Shown here: one piece after another, positions 17,578 through 26,431 of the stretch
Layout: the number at the start of each line of letters is the position of its first letter
How positions within the stretch are numbered: the first letter of the stretch is position 1
The notes under the pieces: generated by a model
What the model saw: only the letters and a program-made list of their open reading frames with translations
What the model was told of the DNA's origin: nothing
The model's database searches: none
NCBI RefSeq assembly: GCF_003544835.1
Contig: NZ_CP032099.1
Coordinates: forward strand, 1,674,001 to 1,738,000
Length of the DNA stretch: 64,000 nucleotides
DNA from: Aliarcobacter skirrowii CCUG 10374
GTDB lineage: Bacteria > Campylobacterota > Campylobacteria > Campylobacterales > Arcobacteraceae
Reading direction: 5' to 3'
Translations under genes and position numbers: made by a program

Positions 17578-18348
17578 TTATCCTCCTAAACCCAAAATTG
17601 CAATTGCTAATATTATTCCAACTGTTGAAGCTAGTGTTAAAATCATTCCATCCATCCATCGCCCCCAACCCATCATCATATAGCCTTTAAAAGAGTCTAA
17701 AAATGAGTTAACAAAAGCAAATCCAGGAGCTAATAGTAAAACGCTGGCTGCTAAGGCTATATTTGGTGTAGATGTTATAGCAAATATTTTAGCCATTGCT
17801 GCAATAATAGTAGCTACAAATGCTGTTATTCCAAATGTAATAATCATCACAAATCTTCTTTTTGCAAGCTCTTGTCTTACAAACATTGCAACAAAAGCTG
17901 CAACAAAAGTAGTTGCTACTGCAAAATAATCTCCACCTTGCAAAAATGCAAAAGATGCACAAGCAAGTCCAACCATAAAAACAACTAACCACCTATTGTA
18001 ATACTTTGTCTCTAAATTTTTTAAAATATCATATAAGTAGTTTATATCGTGATCATTTTTTTCCATTTTTAAAACAATATTTTGAATCTCACAAACTATG
18101 CTCATGTTTATAGGTTTATGATGAACTCTTCTTGTTGTTGTAACTGATTGTTCACCATAAAGTGTAGTTAAAACAATTGCTGATGGAATTAGTGATAACT
18201 CAACACTAGCAGCACCAAGTGCGCGACCTAGTCTTTGAGCTGTTTGCTCTATTAAAATACTTTCAGCTCCATATTCACTCATTAAAACAGCAGCTTTTAT
18301 AATACCTCTTGTAATTATTGATTGTTCTTCGTAACTTAAATTCTTCAT
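17578..18348 (-). CDS. ThrE-type exporter, large subunit (YjjP/DUF1212-like)
   Basis: A 256-residue membrane protein matching the N-terminal half of threonine/serine exporters. The soluble N-terminal region has the family pattern MSEYGAESILIEQTAQRLG and VTTTRRVHHKPINM, followed by five or so membrane helices from about residue 120. Together with the small subunit at 17109-17576 it forms a two-gene transporter. The gene is divergent from the 110-aa gene at 18419. Substrate is uncertain for the same reason as its partner. Confidence 0.86.
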   Translation of the reverse strand: MKNLSYEEQSIITRGIIKAAVLMSEYGAESILIEQTAQRLGRALGAASVELSLIPSAIVLTTLYGEQSVTTTRRVHHKPINMSIVCEIQNIVLKMEKNDHDINYLYDILKNLETKYYNRWLVVFMVGLACASFAFLQGGDYFAVATTFVAAFVAMFVRQELAKRRFVMIITFGITAFVATIIAAMAKIFAITSTPNIALAASVLLLAPGFAFVNSFLDSFKGYMMMGWGRWMDGMILTLASTVGIILAIAILGLGG

Positions 18349-18393
18349 TTTATTTCTTGCTTCATTAGTTTTAGAAATTATACTAAAGTTTGT

Positions 18394-18399
18394 TATAAT
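18394..18399 (+). promoter_or_regulatory. Candidate -10 element for the 18419-20651 operon
   Basis: A TATAAT 20 bp before the ATG at 18419 in the short divergent gap; an AAGGAT ribosome site follows. The predicted leader would be very short. Confidence 0.4.
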
Positions 18400-18418
18400 A
18401 AATGTTTTAAGGATATAA

Positions 18419-18751
18419 ATGAGAGAAGTTACAGAGTTTTTTACAAAAAAAAATATACTATTTAAAGACTTTAAAGAGATTTTACCAAAAGAGCTAAATA
18501 GTAGAAAAAAGATAAAAATTTTTGTTGGAACAACAACTGATTTAAAATATTATGCAATTTTTGTTATTGATTCAAAAAGTAGATTTATAAAAAAAAGTGC
18601 TGAAGAGTTAATTGAATTTTCAAATATTTTATCAAGTTTTGTTGGACACAATTTTAAGGTAAAAGAGCTTTTAATAAAAAGCCCAATTTGTTCAAAAGCA
18701 AAAGAGTATTTAAAAGATTTAAAATGGAGCGTAAGAGTTGATTTTAAGTGA
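18419..18751 (+). CDS. Conserved hypothetical protein, first gene of the coaX-hisG operon
   Basis: A 110-residue soluble protein not recognised. It begins with a polar helix, followed by a beta-strand-rich part (KIKIFVGTTTDLKYYAIFVID) and a Lys-rich C-terminal half with ICSKAKEYL. There are no membrane segments, signal peptide or clear catalytic motif. The pattern of strands after a short helix could be a small alpha/beta fold, but no family is claimed. It has an AAGGAT ribosome site, and its last 14 bases overlap the TTG start of coaX, so it is probably co-translated with it. Confidence 0.75.
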   Translation: MREVTEFFTKKNILFKDFKEILPKELNSRKKIKIFVGTTTDLKYYAIFVIDSKSRFIKKSAEELIEFSNILSSFVGHNFKVKELLIKSPICSKAKEYLKDLKWSVRVDFK

Positions 18752-19373
18752 TATTGGAAATACAAGCACAAAATTTTTTATAAATAATGAGATAAAAAAC
18801 TACTTTAAAGATGATGAGATTCCAAAATTTAATGATGAGATTTTTTATATAAGTGTAAATGAAAAAGCAGAAAAAAAGCTTTTAGAAAAAAACCCAAATG
18901 CAAAAGATTTAAGCACTTTTATAGATTTTACAACCTCTTATAAAGGTATGGGAATTGATAGAGTTGTAGCATCTAGTTTTCAAAAAGATGCAGTTATTAT
19001 TGATGCTGGAAGTGCGATAACAGTTGATATTATAGAAAATTTTGTTCACAAAGGTGGTTATATATTTTTAGGAGTTGAGAGTTTTTTAAAAGCTTATGAA
19101 AATATTTCGCCTCTGTTAAAGATAGATAGAAGTGATTTTGAAAAAAATATTAATTTAGATAAAATACCGCTTCATACAAAAGATGCTATTTTTTTTGCTT
19201 TATTAAAATCTATCATTTCACCAATAATTGAGATTTGTAAAGATAAAAATATAATATTCACAGGCGGAGATGGAGAGTTTTTATCTTCATTTTTTGAAAA
19301 TAGCCAATATAAAAAAGATTTAATATTTGAAAATATGAAAAGGATAATAGATGCTAACAATTGCATTGCCTAA
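18738..19373 (+). CDS. coaX: Type III pantothenate kinase
   Basis: Phosphorylates pantothenate in the first step of coenzyme A synthesis. The 211-residue protein has the ASKHA-fold signatures of CoaX: LSDIGNTSTKFF at the N terminus (phosphate loop with Asp), GMGIDRVVAS near residue 72, and AVIIDAGSAITVDII near 88 with the catalytic-site Asp. The start is TTG at 18738, with a GGAG sequence 9 bases upstream inside the previous gene. It is shorter than the common 240-260 aa, as expected for Campylobacterota forms. Its end overlaps hisG by 23 bp. Confidence 0.88.
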   Translation: MILSDIGNTSTKFFINNEIKNYFKDDEIPKFNDEIFYISVNEKAEKKLLEKNPNAKDLSTFIDFTTSYKGMGIDRVVASSFQKDAVIIDAGSAITVDIIENFVHKGGYIFLGVESFLKAYENISPLLKIDRSDFEKNINLDKIPLHTKDAIFFALLKSIISPIIEICKDKNIIFTGGDGEFLSSFFENSQYKKDLIFENMKRIIDANNCIA

Positions 19374-19959
19374 GGGAAGAATTGCTGATGAGACTCTTGA
19401 TAGATTTGAAAAAGCTTTTGGAGAGAGATTTGTTTTTGAAGATAGAAAACTAATCTTAGAAAAAAGTGGTTTTAAGTTTTTAAATGTACGAAATCAAGAT
19501 GTACCAACTTATGTTATGCATGGAGCTGCTGATTTAGGAGTTGTTGGTCTTGATGTTTTAGAAGAAAAAGAGTACGACTTAATCAAGCTTTTAGATTTAA
19601 AACTAGGACGATGTAAAGTTGCATTTGGACTTAGAGCTGGTGAAAAACTAAATTTTGATAAAAGTAAAATCACAATAGCAACAAAACATGAAAAAATAGC
19701 TAAAAAATTTTTTGAAGAAAAAGCTATGGCTGTTGAGATAATAAAACTTTATGGTTCTATTGAACTTGCACCACTTGTTGGACTTTGTGATTGTATTGTT
19801 GATATTGTTGAAACAGGCGAAACTATGAAACAAAATGGTTTAGAAGTAGGACCTACAATTATGGAGAGTAGCGCACATCTAATAGCAAATAAAAACTCAT
19901 TTTATGCAAAAAAAGAGCTAATTTTTAATCTAAAAGATAATTTAGAGAAGTTTTTATAA
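19351..19959 (+). CDS. hisG: ATP phosphoribosyltransferase, short form
   Basis: First enzyme of histidine synthesis, joining ATP and PRPP. The 202-residue protein has the short-form architecture: LTIALPKGRIADETLD at the N terminus, YVMHGAADLGVVGLDVLEE, and the PRPP-binding segment CDCIVDIVETGETMKQNGL near residue 150. The C-terminal regulatory ACT-like domain of long HisG is absent, so a HisZ regulatory subunit is expected elsewhere in the genome. It overlaps coaX at its start and the methyltransferase by 1 base at its end. Confidence 0.94.
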   Translation: MLTIALPKGRIADETLDRFEKAFGERFVFEDRKLILEKSGFKFLNVRNQDVPTYVMHGAADLGVVGLDVLEEKEYDLIKLLDLKLGRCKVAFGLRAGEKLNFDKSKITIATKHEKIAKKFFEEKAMAVEIIKLYGSIELAPLVGLCDCIVDIVETGETMKQNGLEVGPTIMESSAHLIANKNSFYAKKELIFNLKDNLEKFL

Positions 19960-20651
19960 TGGGTTTAGATCTATACTCAAAAATTGAGCCATATTTAGAT
20001 TTTGAAGAGGAGATTTACCATCTTCACAAAGATTTTTTAAAATTTATAATGGTAAATGATCTTGATAATATTATTGATATAGGTTGTGGTCAAGGCTATT
20101 TTTTAAATAATTTAGAAGCAAATAAGAAGAACTATTTAGGAGTTGATTTAAGTAGCAAGCAGATAAGAGTTTGCCAAGAAAAAGGTTTAAATGCAAAGAA
20201 AATTGATATAAAAGATATAAAAGAGAAGTTTGATTGTGCAACTGCAATTTTTGATGTTTTAAACTATATTCCTAAAAATGAGCTTGAAGATTTTATTATA
20301 AATACAAAAAATATTTTAAATAAAGATGGTTATTTTATTTTTGATGTAAATACATATTTTGGTTTTGATGAGATTGCACAAGGGTCAATAAATATAGATA
20401 TTAAAGATAAATTTATAGCAATTGATGCTTTTTTTGAAAATAGTAAACTTCAAACAAATATAACACTTTTTGAAAAACAAGGTAACAACCTTTTCTCAAA
20501 AGAGCAAGATAGTATCACTCAAGAGTATCACTCAAAAGAGTTTTTAAAAGAGCTTTTAGAAGAATCTGGTTTTACTATAGTTGATATTAAAGAGTTTTTC
20601 TTACATTCAGATGAAAAAGCAGATAAACTAATATTTATTTGTAAAAAATAG
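19959..20651 (+). CDS. SAM-dependent methyltransferase (class I)
   Basis: A 230-residue methyltransferase. The SAM-binding motif I reads IIDIGCGQGYFLNNL near residue 37, an acidic residue follows in YLGVDLS, and motif IV-like FDCATAIFDVLNYI is near 95. The substrate is not clear. The start overlaps the hisG stop by 1 base, so expression is coupled with histidine and CoA genes, but a link in function is not evident. The gene is followed by a hairpin at 20653-20684. Confidence 0.82.
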   Translation: MGLDLYSKIEPYLDFEEEIYHLHKDFLKFIMVNDLDNIIDIGCGQGYFLNNLEANKKNYLGVDLSSKQIRVCQEKGLNAKKIDIKDIKEKFDCATAIFDVLNYIPKNELEDFIINTKNILNKDGYFIFDVNTYFGFDEIAQGSINIDIKDKFIAIDAFFENSKLQTNITLFEKQGNNLFSKEQDSITQEYHSKEFLKELLEESGFTIVDIKEFFLHSDEKADKLIFICKK

Positions 20652-20652
20652 T

Positions 20653-20684
20653 TTATGAGTAGCTTTGAAACAAGCTACTTATAA
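20653..20684 (+). terminator. Hairpin after the methyltransferase gene
   Basis: AGTAGCTT (20658-20665) pairs with AAGCTACT (20672-20679), extended by A/T pairs on both sides, with a 6-base loop. The following bases are only weakly T-rich, so termination may be partial. Confidence 0.5.
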
Positions 20685-20760
20685 TTATCATAAAAATATC
20701 TTATTTTAATCTTATATTTCAATTTTTCAAAGTAGAATCTTCTATAATCAAGGAGATCAT

Positions 20761-22680
20761 ATGCAGATAAATTCATTAAAAATAAAGCTTCTAGCAATAA
20801 TAATTTTACCTTTTTCTATAGGTGTTTTTATTCTTTCTGGTATAAATTTTGAGGGAACTCATAAAACATTGGATACAACTTTAGAAAGATTCGAAAAAAG
20901 TATCACAAGAGAAAAAGAGTCTTTAATAAAACATCAATTTGAAGTTGTACAATCTTTAATAAATACAATTATTAAAAAAGAGAAAGATGTAGAAATAGCA
21001 AAAGAGAAAGTTATTGAACTTTTAACTGGGATTAGATACTTAGATGATAAAAGTGGTTACTTTTTTGCTTATGAAAAAAGAGGTGAAGATTACTATTTTG
21101 CATTTCATCCAGCAAATCCAAAATTAAATAATCAAAAAACAAATATTAAAGCTCCTGATATAAAAGGTTATGCTTTTAGAGAAGATTTAATTAAATATGC
21201 AAAAGATGCAAAATATGTATATTATCACTATGAAAACCCTGCAACAAAAGAGATTGTTTTAAAAATGGCCTCTTCTATCTATATTCCAGAGTTTAATTGG
21301 GTTTTAGTAACAGGAATATATGCAGATGATATAAAAAGAGAGATTAATCTTGTTCAAGATAGGGTTATAAAAGATTTAGACAAACTATTTTGGATAGCAA
21401 TTTTTGTAACAATAGTTTTAAATATTGTTTTGATTATAATAATAATACCTTCAATAAACAAAATTATTTTAAAACCACTAAATATTTTTCAAAATACACT
21501 TGAAACTTTTTTCAAATATTTAAATGGTGATAGTAAAACAGTAAATAGAATAAAAAACTACTCAAAAGATGAGATTGGTCAAATGTCTAAAACTCTTGAT
21601 GAAAACATAGAGATAGCTAGAAAAGAGATTGAAGATAATAATATTTTTATAAATAATAGTATAGAAATTTTAGGAAAGTTTCAAAAAGGAGATTTATCTC
21701 AAAGATTAAATGTAGAGGTTGAAGAACAAAACTTAATAAAACTAAAATCTGTTATTAATCAAATGGCCCAAGAGCTTGAACAAAATATTGTAAATATTTT
21801 AAAAGTTATTGATGAGTATAGTAGATATAACTATATGAATAAAGTTGATACTTCAAAAATATCTAATCATATTTTGAAACTTGCAAATGGTGTAAATACT
21901 TTAGGTTCATCTATTACAAAAATGTTAATAGAGAATAAAAACAATGGAGAAACACTATCACAAAGTTCAAATACTCTTTTGGAGAATGTTGAAAAACTAA
22001 ATGAAAGCTCTACAACAACAGCTGCAAATCTTGAAGAAACGGCTGCTTCACTTGAAGAGATGACTTCAAATTTAAGAAGTAGTACACAAAATGTTGAAAA
22101 GATGTCAAATATAGCTATGAGTGTTACATCAAAAGCAACTTCTGGTGAGAATTTAGCAAAACAGACAGCACAGGCAATGGAAGAGATTAATAAAGAAGTA
22201 ACTTCTATAAATGAAGCTATTACAGTTATTGACAATATTGCATTTCAAACAAATATTTTAAGTCTAAATGCAGCTGTTGAAGCAGCAACTGCTGGGGAAG
22301 CTGGAAAAGGGTTTGCAGTTGTTGCTCAAGAAGTTCGAAATCTTGCAAGTAGAAGTGCAGAAGCTGCAAAAGAGATAAAAGAGTTAGTTGAATCAGCTAC
22401 AAAAAAAGCAAATAGTGGTAAAACTGTTGCAAATGAGATGATAGATGGTTATTTAGAGTTAAATAGTGATATTCAAGAGACTATAAATTTAATAAAAGAT
22501 TTTGAAAATGCAAGTAAAGAGCAACTATTAGGAATTGAGCAGATAAATAGTGCAGTATCTCAGCTTGATCAAAAAACTCAAGAGAATGCAAATGTTACAA
22601 GTGCTACAAAAGATATAGCAATTTCAACAAATAATATAGCAAAACTTATTATTGATGATGTAAATGAGAAGAGATTTTAG
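20761..22680 (+). CDS. Chemoreceptor with periplasmic sCache domain
   Basis: A 639-residue methyl-accepting protein. TM1 is at about residues 10-28 and TM2 at about 207-232. The periplasmic part has the single-Cache pattern, with [25 protein letters not shown] and a later [17 protein letters not shown] and long helical regions follow, then the tip [20 protein letters not shown]. The signalling half is very similar to that of the receptor at 11149. sCache_2 receptors commonly bind small organic acids, but the ligand here is unknown. An AGGAG ribosome site precedes the ATG. There is no C-terminal pentapeptide. Confidence 0.92.
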   Translation: MQINSLKIKLLAIIILPFSIGVFILSGINFEGTHKTLDTTLERFEKSITREKESLIKHQFEVVQSLINTIIKKEKDVEIAKEKVIELLTGIRYLDDKSGYFFAYEKRGEDYYFAFHPANPKLNNQKTNIKAPDIKGYAFREDLIKYAKDAKYVYYHYENPATKEIVLKMASSIYIPEFNWVLVTGIYADDIKREINLVQDRVIKDLDKLFWIAIFVTIVLNIVLIIIIIPSINKIILKPLNIFQNTLETFFKYLNGDSKTVNRIKNYSKDEIGQMSKTLDENIEIARKEIEDNNIFINNSIEILGKFQKGDLSQRLNVEVEEQNLIKLKSVINQMAQELEQNIVNILKVIDEYSRYNYMNKVDTSKISNHILKLANGVNTLGSSITKMLIENKNNGETLSQSSNTLLENVEKLNESSTTTAANLEETAASLEEMTSNLRSSTQNVEKMSNIAMSVTSKATSGENLAKQTAQAMEEINKEVTSINEAITVIDNIAFQTNILSLNAAVEAATAGEAGKGFAVVAQEVRNLASRSAEAAKEIKELVESATKKANSGKTVANEMIDGYLELNSDIQETINLIKDFENASKEQLLGIEQINSAVSQLDQKTQENANVTSATKDIAISTNNIAKLIIDDVNEKRF

Positions 22681-22683
22681 AGA

Positions 22684-23106
22684 TTAAACTCTAACCTCTC
22701 TCATAATAAAAAACCAATCCCTATTAAAATTTGTTTTTATAAACTTTTTTTTATGAGGAATTAAACAATCTGAACAATTTTGATGAATAGCACTATTTGT
22801 AGAAAACTGGCTACCTTTTTTAGAGTTTATGCTACAAACTGAGTATAAAATTTTATTATCCTCTGTTTTTTTAATACCTAAATCATTAAATCTAAAGTGT
22901 GGACAAGCACACAAATAGCAGTTTAAATCTTCCATATCGTGGCACTTTTTACTCTCTTTATATAAAGGACAAAAATCTGGTTCATTCTTAAGCATATTTT
23001 CAAATTTAAAATACTCTATAATCTCTTCATTACTTAAATTTTCTAACTTTTTTAAAACAGTTTTATGAAGTTTGCCTTGTTTTAAAAACCACTCTTCATA
23101 GGTCAT
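22684..23106 (-). CDS. Cys-rich, probably metal-binding small protein downstream of stator-like genes
   Basis: A 140-residue soluble protein with nine cysteines grouped as CPLYKESKKC, NCYLCACPHF, a lone C and NCSDCLIPH. The spacing NCxxCxCPxF ... NCxDCxxPH resembles a small metal-binding cysteine-rich domain (the zf-like family, Pfam PF04071 as I recall it); this match is tentative. The N-terminal 45 residues are helical. Its ATG overlaps the stop of the 52-codon gene at 23103-23261 as ATGA, linking it to the MotA/OmpA-like pair upstream. Its role is unknown; zinc or iron-sulfur binding is an inference from the cysteines. Confidence 0.75.
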   Translation of the reverse strand: MTYEEWFLKQGKLHKTVLKKLENLSNEEIIEYFKFENMLKNEPDFCPLYKESKKCHDMEDLNCYLCACPHFRFNDLGIKKTEDNKILYSVCSINSKKGSQFSTNSAIHQNCSDCLIPHKKKFIKTNFNRDWFFIMREVRV

Positions 23107-23261
23107 TTTTTGTCATCTTTTTTATTTAATATTTTTTTTGAAAAACTAAAAATAGAGTTTTTTTTACTCTCTTTTTTTTCAGCTAAAAGTTTTTTTATCT
23201 CACTTGAAAGGTTCTCAAGATTTTTTGGAGTATAGATACTATTGCTTATTTTCATTTTCAT
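23103..23261 (-). CDS. Small 52-residue Lys-rich protein between OmpA-like and Cys-rich genes
   Basis: A short open frame below usual length cut-offs, found by reading the gap between its neighbours. It runs from ATG 23261 to TGA 23103, overlaps the end of the OmpA-like gene by 23 bases and gives an ATGA overlap with the Cys-rich gene. The protein begins MKMKISNSIYTPKNLENLSSE and is rich in Lys and Ser, predicted as helix followed by a basic tail; no membrane segment. The tight overlaps on both sides favour a real, coupled gene. An ATG at 23255 is an alternative start. Function unknown. Confidence 0.6.
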   Translation of the reverse strand: MKMKISNSIYTPKNLENLSSEIKKLLAEKKESKKNSIFSFSKKILNKKDDKK

Positions 23262-24249
23262 CTAAATCTCTTTTTAAATAGTTTTGAAGCTCTTTAATGG
23301 CAGCTTCATTTTTTATTGTAAATTTAATCTCTATTCTTCTTGAAGCATCTTTATCTTCAACACCATTTTCATCATAAATCAAATTTGAAGATGATTTTCC
23401 ACTTGAGCTTACAAAACTATTTAAAAGCTCAGCCTCCACAATCTTCTCTTCATATAAAAACTGCATAACACTCAAAGCTCTTCTTTGAGACAAAAATAGA
23501 TTTGTAAGATAGCTTCCATCACTATCTGTATAACCTTCAATGATTATATTTTCAATATATCTATTAATCTCTTCATCCTTTAATAGTAAATCAAAGTAAT
23601 TTTTTAAAACATCTTTCAACTCTTTTTTAGAGAGCTCTTTTAGTGTAAAAGAGTTTTTATCAAATAGTATATTTGATGAGAATTTTATAGCTCCACTTTT
23701 TTTATCAATTTGTATTGAATTCGTTAGTTTTTGGCTAATTTTTGAGATGAGTTCAAACTTTATTCCGCTTAGAGAGTTTAATTTATTTTTTACTATTTGA
23801 AAATCATTTTGAAGTTTTAAAATCTCTTGCTCTTTTATAATAATCTCATCTAAACTTTTTTGCTGTTTCTCATCAATTTCAATAAATAATTTAACAATAT
23901 CTTGTAAAATATTTTCAAGATTCTCTTTTTCCTCTTTTACTTTTTGAATCTCTTCATCAAGTTCTAACTGAATTAAACTTGAAGTATCAAGTTCATTTAG
24001 AACAATATTTAAGTTATTTTCAAGTTGAAATATCTTTTCTAAACTTTTACTATATAGATCTTGCGTAGTTTTAAGTTTTAAAACAAGTTCACTATTTTTA
24101 TCTTCACTATTTTCAAGCGTATTTTGAGTATAAATATATTTAACAACAATTAAAGCAATTAAAAGAATAAAAACAAATAGTAATCCAGCCATTAAATCAG
24201 CATATGAAACCCAAAAATTATCCTCTTTTTCACTACTATTTTTATACAT
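23239..24249 (-). CDS. MotB/OmpA-like stator protein with coiled coil
   Basis: A membrane protein with one N-terminal helix, a long coiled coil and a C-terminal OmpA/MotB peptidoglycan-binding domain. The helix begins FWVSYADLMAGLLFVFILLIALIVV; Asp18 in SYADLM corresponds to the proton-binding Asp of MotB. Residues about 50-170 are coiled coil. The OmpA domain contains IIIEGYTDSDGSY and LSQRRALSV, with DASRRIEIKF at its end, the usual diaminopimelate-binding pattern. I prefer ATG 24249, just after the MotA-like stop, giving 336 aa; an upstream ATG at 24312 would add 21 residues that overlap the partner gene. It forms a channel pair with the gene upstream. The driven partner is unknown. Confidence 0.85.
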   Translation of the reverse strand: MYKNSSEKEDNFWVSYADLMAGLLFVFILLIALIVVKYIYTQNTLENSEDKNSELVLKLKTTQDLYSKSLEKIFQLENNLNIVLNELDTSSLIQLELDEEIQKVKEEKENLENILQDIVKLFIEIDEKQQKSLDEIIIKEQEILKLQNDFQIVKNKLNSLSGIKFELISKISQKLTNSIQIDKKSGAIKFSSNILFDKNSFTLKELSKKELKDVLKNYFDLLLKDEEINRYIENIIIEGYTDSDGSYLTNLFLSQRRALSVMQFLYEEKIVEAELLNSFVSSSGKSSSNLIYDENGVEDKDASRRIEIKFTIKNEAAIKELQNYLKRDLDENENKQ

Positions 24250-24253
24250 TTTT

Positions 24254-25420
24254 CTACTTTGATAAATCTTTAAATATTGATAAGTTTTGAACAATAGCAA
24301 CAGTTTGTTCATCTATTTGTTTTAGTGACTCTTTTAATCCCTCTTTATATTTCCACTCAATTTTCTCTATATCACCTTTCATCGTCTCTATACTTTTTAC
24401 TATATTTGAATATATAGCTTTTAGATTTTCACTACTTAAATTGTTCATATGAGAGTTTAACTCAATAATATTTTTATTTAAATCATTTGACATATCTATA
24501 AAAATATCATTTTGATTTTTGATTTTATAATTAAGGCTCTCTGCACTACTAAGTAATCTTTCAAAATTTGAGATATTTTTATCAATTTTATGTGATAAAT
24601 CTAGCTCTTTTTCTAAAACTCTCTCTAAATTTTCAAATCTAGTTTCAATACTATCATTTAGAGTTTTCATAACTTTGCTTGATGTTAACTCTTTAAAAAT
24701 ATCATTTATTTTTGAAAAGTTATCGATATTGCTTTTTATATGAATTGATTCAATATCAATCTTTGTCCAAAAAAAGTTTTTTGTACTCTCTTTGATTATA
24801 TAACTATCTTTTGAAAATCTACTCATTCCAAATTTTTCAAAAAATATCCACCAAATAGATAGAAAAATTCCATAAATAGATACATAAAATGCAGTTGCAA
24901 CTCCACCTAAAAGTTTTGTAATCTCTAAATCCAAAGCAATACTATCTCTTGAACTGAAATCTGGCATTGTAATAGCAATAGATATAAAAGTTCCCAAAAT
25001 ACCTAATGTAGGAAATATTCCACCAGCAATATTTGAAAAATTACTATTTCTTAAATTGCTTGTGTACTCTTTTAAAAAATCATCAACACTTCCATTTGCT
25101 TTTGTTTGATTATCAATTGTTAAAAGATTATTATTAACATACTCAAGTAGCTCATTTTTCATATTTTCATATCTTGTTTTAAATTTACATGATACTAAAT
25201 ATGCGTTGTGTGGTATAAAAAATAGATAGATAAAAAATATAAATCCTATTAAAATAACTGTATGAATCTCAATTTTAAGAGGTAGATAATCAAAATAGCA
25301 CAATAAAACCAAAGCAAAAAGTAGTGCTGGAGTAAAAAATAGTGTAAATATTTTCATAAATGGGCTACATTTTGTAATAAATTTAGAGTTTAACAAAGTC
25401 AAATCATCAGATTTAAACAT
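24254..25420 (-). CDS. MotA/TolQ/ExbB-like channel protein with long cytoplasmic tail
   Basis: A 388-residue membrane protein. Two helices lie in the first 85 residues (FFTPALLFALVLLCYF and VILIGFIFFIYLFFI) and two more at about 130-200, where GGIFPTLGILGTFISIAITMP and LLGGVATAFYVSIYGIFLSIWW show the MotA/ExbB channel pattern. Residues about 240-388 are a long helical, coiled-coil tail. A long tail plus an OmpA-type partner recalls ZorA/ZorB of Zorya defence systems, but no ZorC, ZorD or ZorE gene is adjacent. It is first in a four-gene minus-strand operon, divergent from the L,D-transpeptidase. Confidence 0.84.
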   Translation of the reverse strand: MFKSDDLTLLNSKFITKCSPFMKIFTLFFTPALLFALVLLCYFDYLPLKIEIHTVILIGFIFFIYLFFIPHNAYLVSCKFKTRYENMKNELLEYVNNNLLTIDNQTKANGSVDDFLKEYTSNLRNSNFSNIAGGIFPTLGILGTFISIAITMPDFSSRDSIALDLEITKLLGGVATAFYVSIYGIFLSIWWIFFEKFGMSRFSKDSYIIKESTKNFFWTKIDIESIHIKSNIDNFSKINDIFKELTSSKVMKTLNDSIETRFENLERVLEKELDLSHKIDKNISNFERLLSSAESLNYKIKNQNDIFIDMSNDLNKNIIELNSHMNNLSSENLKAIYSNIVKSIETMKGDIEKIEWKYKEGLKESLKQIDEQTVAIVQNLSIFKDLSK

Positions 25421-25496
25421 ATTTTTTCCTTAAAAGTTTTAAAATGGTTCACATTTTATCATAAATAAATAAAATATAAAAAAATAGGGAATCTTT

Positions 25497-26411
25497 ATGA
25501 AAATATTAATTTTATCAATACTTTCAATCAATTTTTTATTTGCAAATATTACAAACTATACAATTAGAGTTTGTGTTACATCTACACTTGAATATGCAAA
25601 AGCTTGTCAAAATAAAATTGAAAAAAGTATGAAAGAAAAGGCTTTTATAGTTAAAAAAAACAATAGATATTTTACAAATTTAAATATCTTTGATAATTTA
25701 GAAAAAGCAAAAGAGAGTTTAAAAAATGGATCTTCTTATTTAAAAGAGCAAAAAGCATATCCAAAATTGTTAACTGAAGATATTTTAAATGAACTAAACA
25801 ATAATAAATCTTTTATAGATTTAGATCAAAATAATATTTTAGAAGATTTATACAATGTTAGTTTAAAAGAGTTTGATAATCAAAAAAACAACTCAAAAAA
25901 TAGCCTAAAAAATAGAAAAAGAGCTATAAACAATTTTGATTTTGATGAGTTAATTTTAAAAGTTGATTCACAAAATAATATTATGGAACTTTTTGCTAAA
26001 AAGAGTAATGAAGAGATACTTCTAAGAAGTTATGTCGTTTCAACTGGAAAAAATAGTATCAAAAAACCTCAAGGTCTTGGTTTTATTACAGAAATATCTT
26101 TAAATCCTGTTTGGTATCCAACATCTGATACTAAAAAAAGTTTTGCCAAAAGAGGAATTATCTTGCCAGATGTAGTTCCTCCAAACCATAAATATAACTA
26201 TATGGGTGAAGCAAAATTAAATCTATCTCATATTGTTGATGGGAACTCTACTTATAGAATTCATGGAACTTTAAATGAAAACACTCTTGGATATAGTGTT
26301 AGTGCTGGATGTATTAGAATGAAAAATGAAGAGGTTGTTGAACTTGCAAATTTAATAGAGGATTTCTCTATTATTTATGGTTTGCATAAGGTAAAAGTAA
26401 TACTATCTTAA
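25497..26411 (+). CDS. L,D-transpeptidase (YkuD family) with SPOR-like N-terminal region
   Basis: A secreted cell-wall enzyme of 304 aa. A signal peptide (ILILSILSINFLFA) is followed by a segment with the YTIRVCVTSTLEYAKACQNKI pattern of a SPOR-like domain, a Lys/Asn-rich linker, and the YkuD domain from about residue 150. The catalytic motif is HGTLNENTLGYSVSAGCIRM, with the nucleophilic Cys in SAGCIRM. Such enzymes cross-link or trim peptidoglycan; in Campylobacterota related proteins shape the cell. It is divergent from the MotA-like gene and ends at a hairpin shared with the convergent dehydrogenase gene. Confidence 0.9.
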   Translation: MKILILSILSINFLFANITNYTIRVCVTSTLEYAKACQNKIEKSMKEKAFIVKKNNRYFTNLNIFDNLEKAKESLKNGSSYLKEQKAYPKLLTEDILNELNNNKSFIDLDQNNILEDLYNVSLKEFDNQKNNSKNSLKNRKRAINNFDFDELILKVDSQNNIMELFAKKSNEEILLRSYVVSTGKNSIKKPQGLGFITEISLNPVWYPTSDTKKSFAKRGIILPDVVPPNHKYNYMGEAKLNLSHIVDGNSTYRIHGTLNENTLGYSVSAGCIRMKNEEVVELANLIEDFSIIYGLHKVKVILS

Positions 26412-26431
26412 AGTGGTTACTAGTAACCACT
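26412..26431. terminator. Palindromic bidirectional terminator between convergent genes
   Basis: A perfect 20-base palindrome (AGTGGTTACTAGTAACCACT) directly after the L,D-transpeptidase stop, overlapping the end of the dehydrogenase gene (stop 26420-26422), with a short T stretch following. Confidence 0.6.

Noticed and set aside
23239-25420. Assignment of the MotA/OmpA-like pair as a Zorya defence system
   Set aside because: No ZorC, ZorD or ZorE effector is adjacent; similarity is limited to the channel pair and the long tail, so only a resemblance is reported.
25441-25457. Small inverted repeat AAAATG/CATTTT in the gap between the MotA-like and L,D-transpeptidase genes
   Set aside because: Only six-base arms in AT-rich sequence; expected by chance and not clearly placed relative to a promoter.
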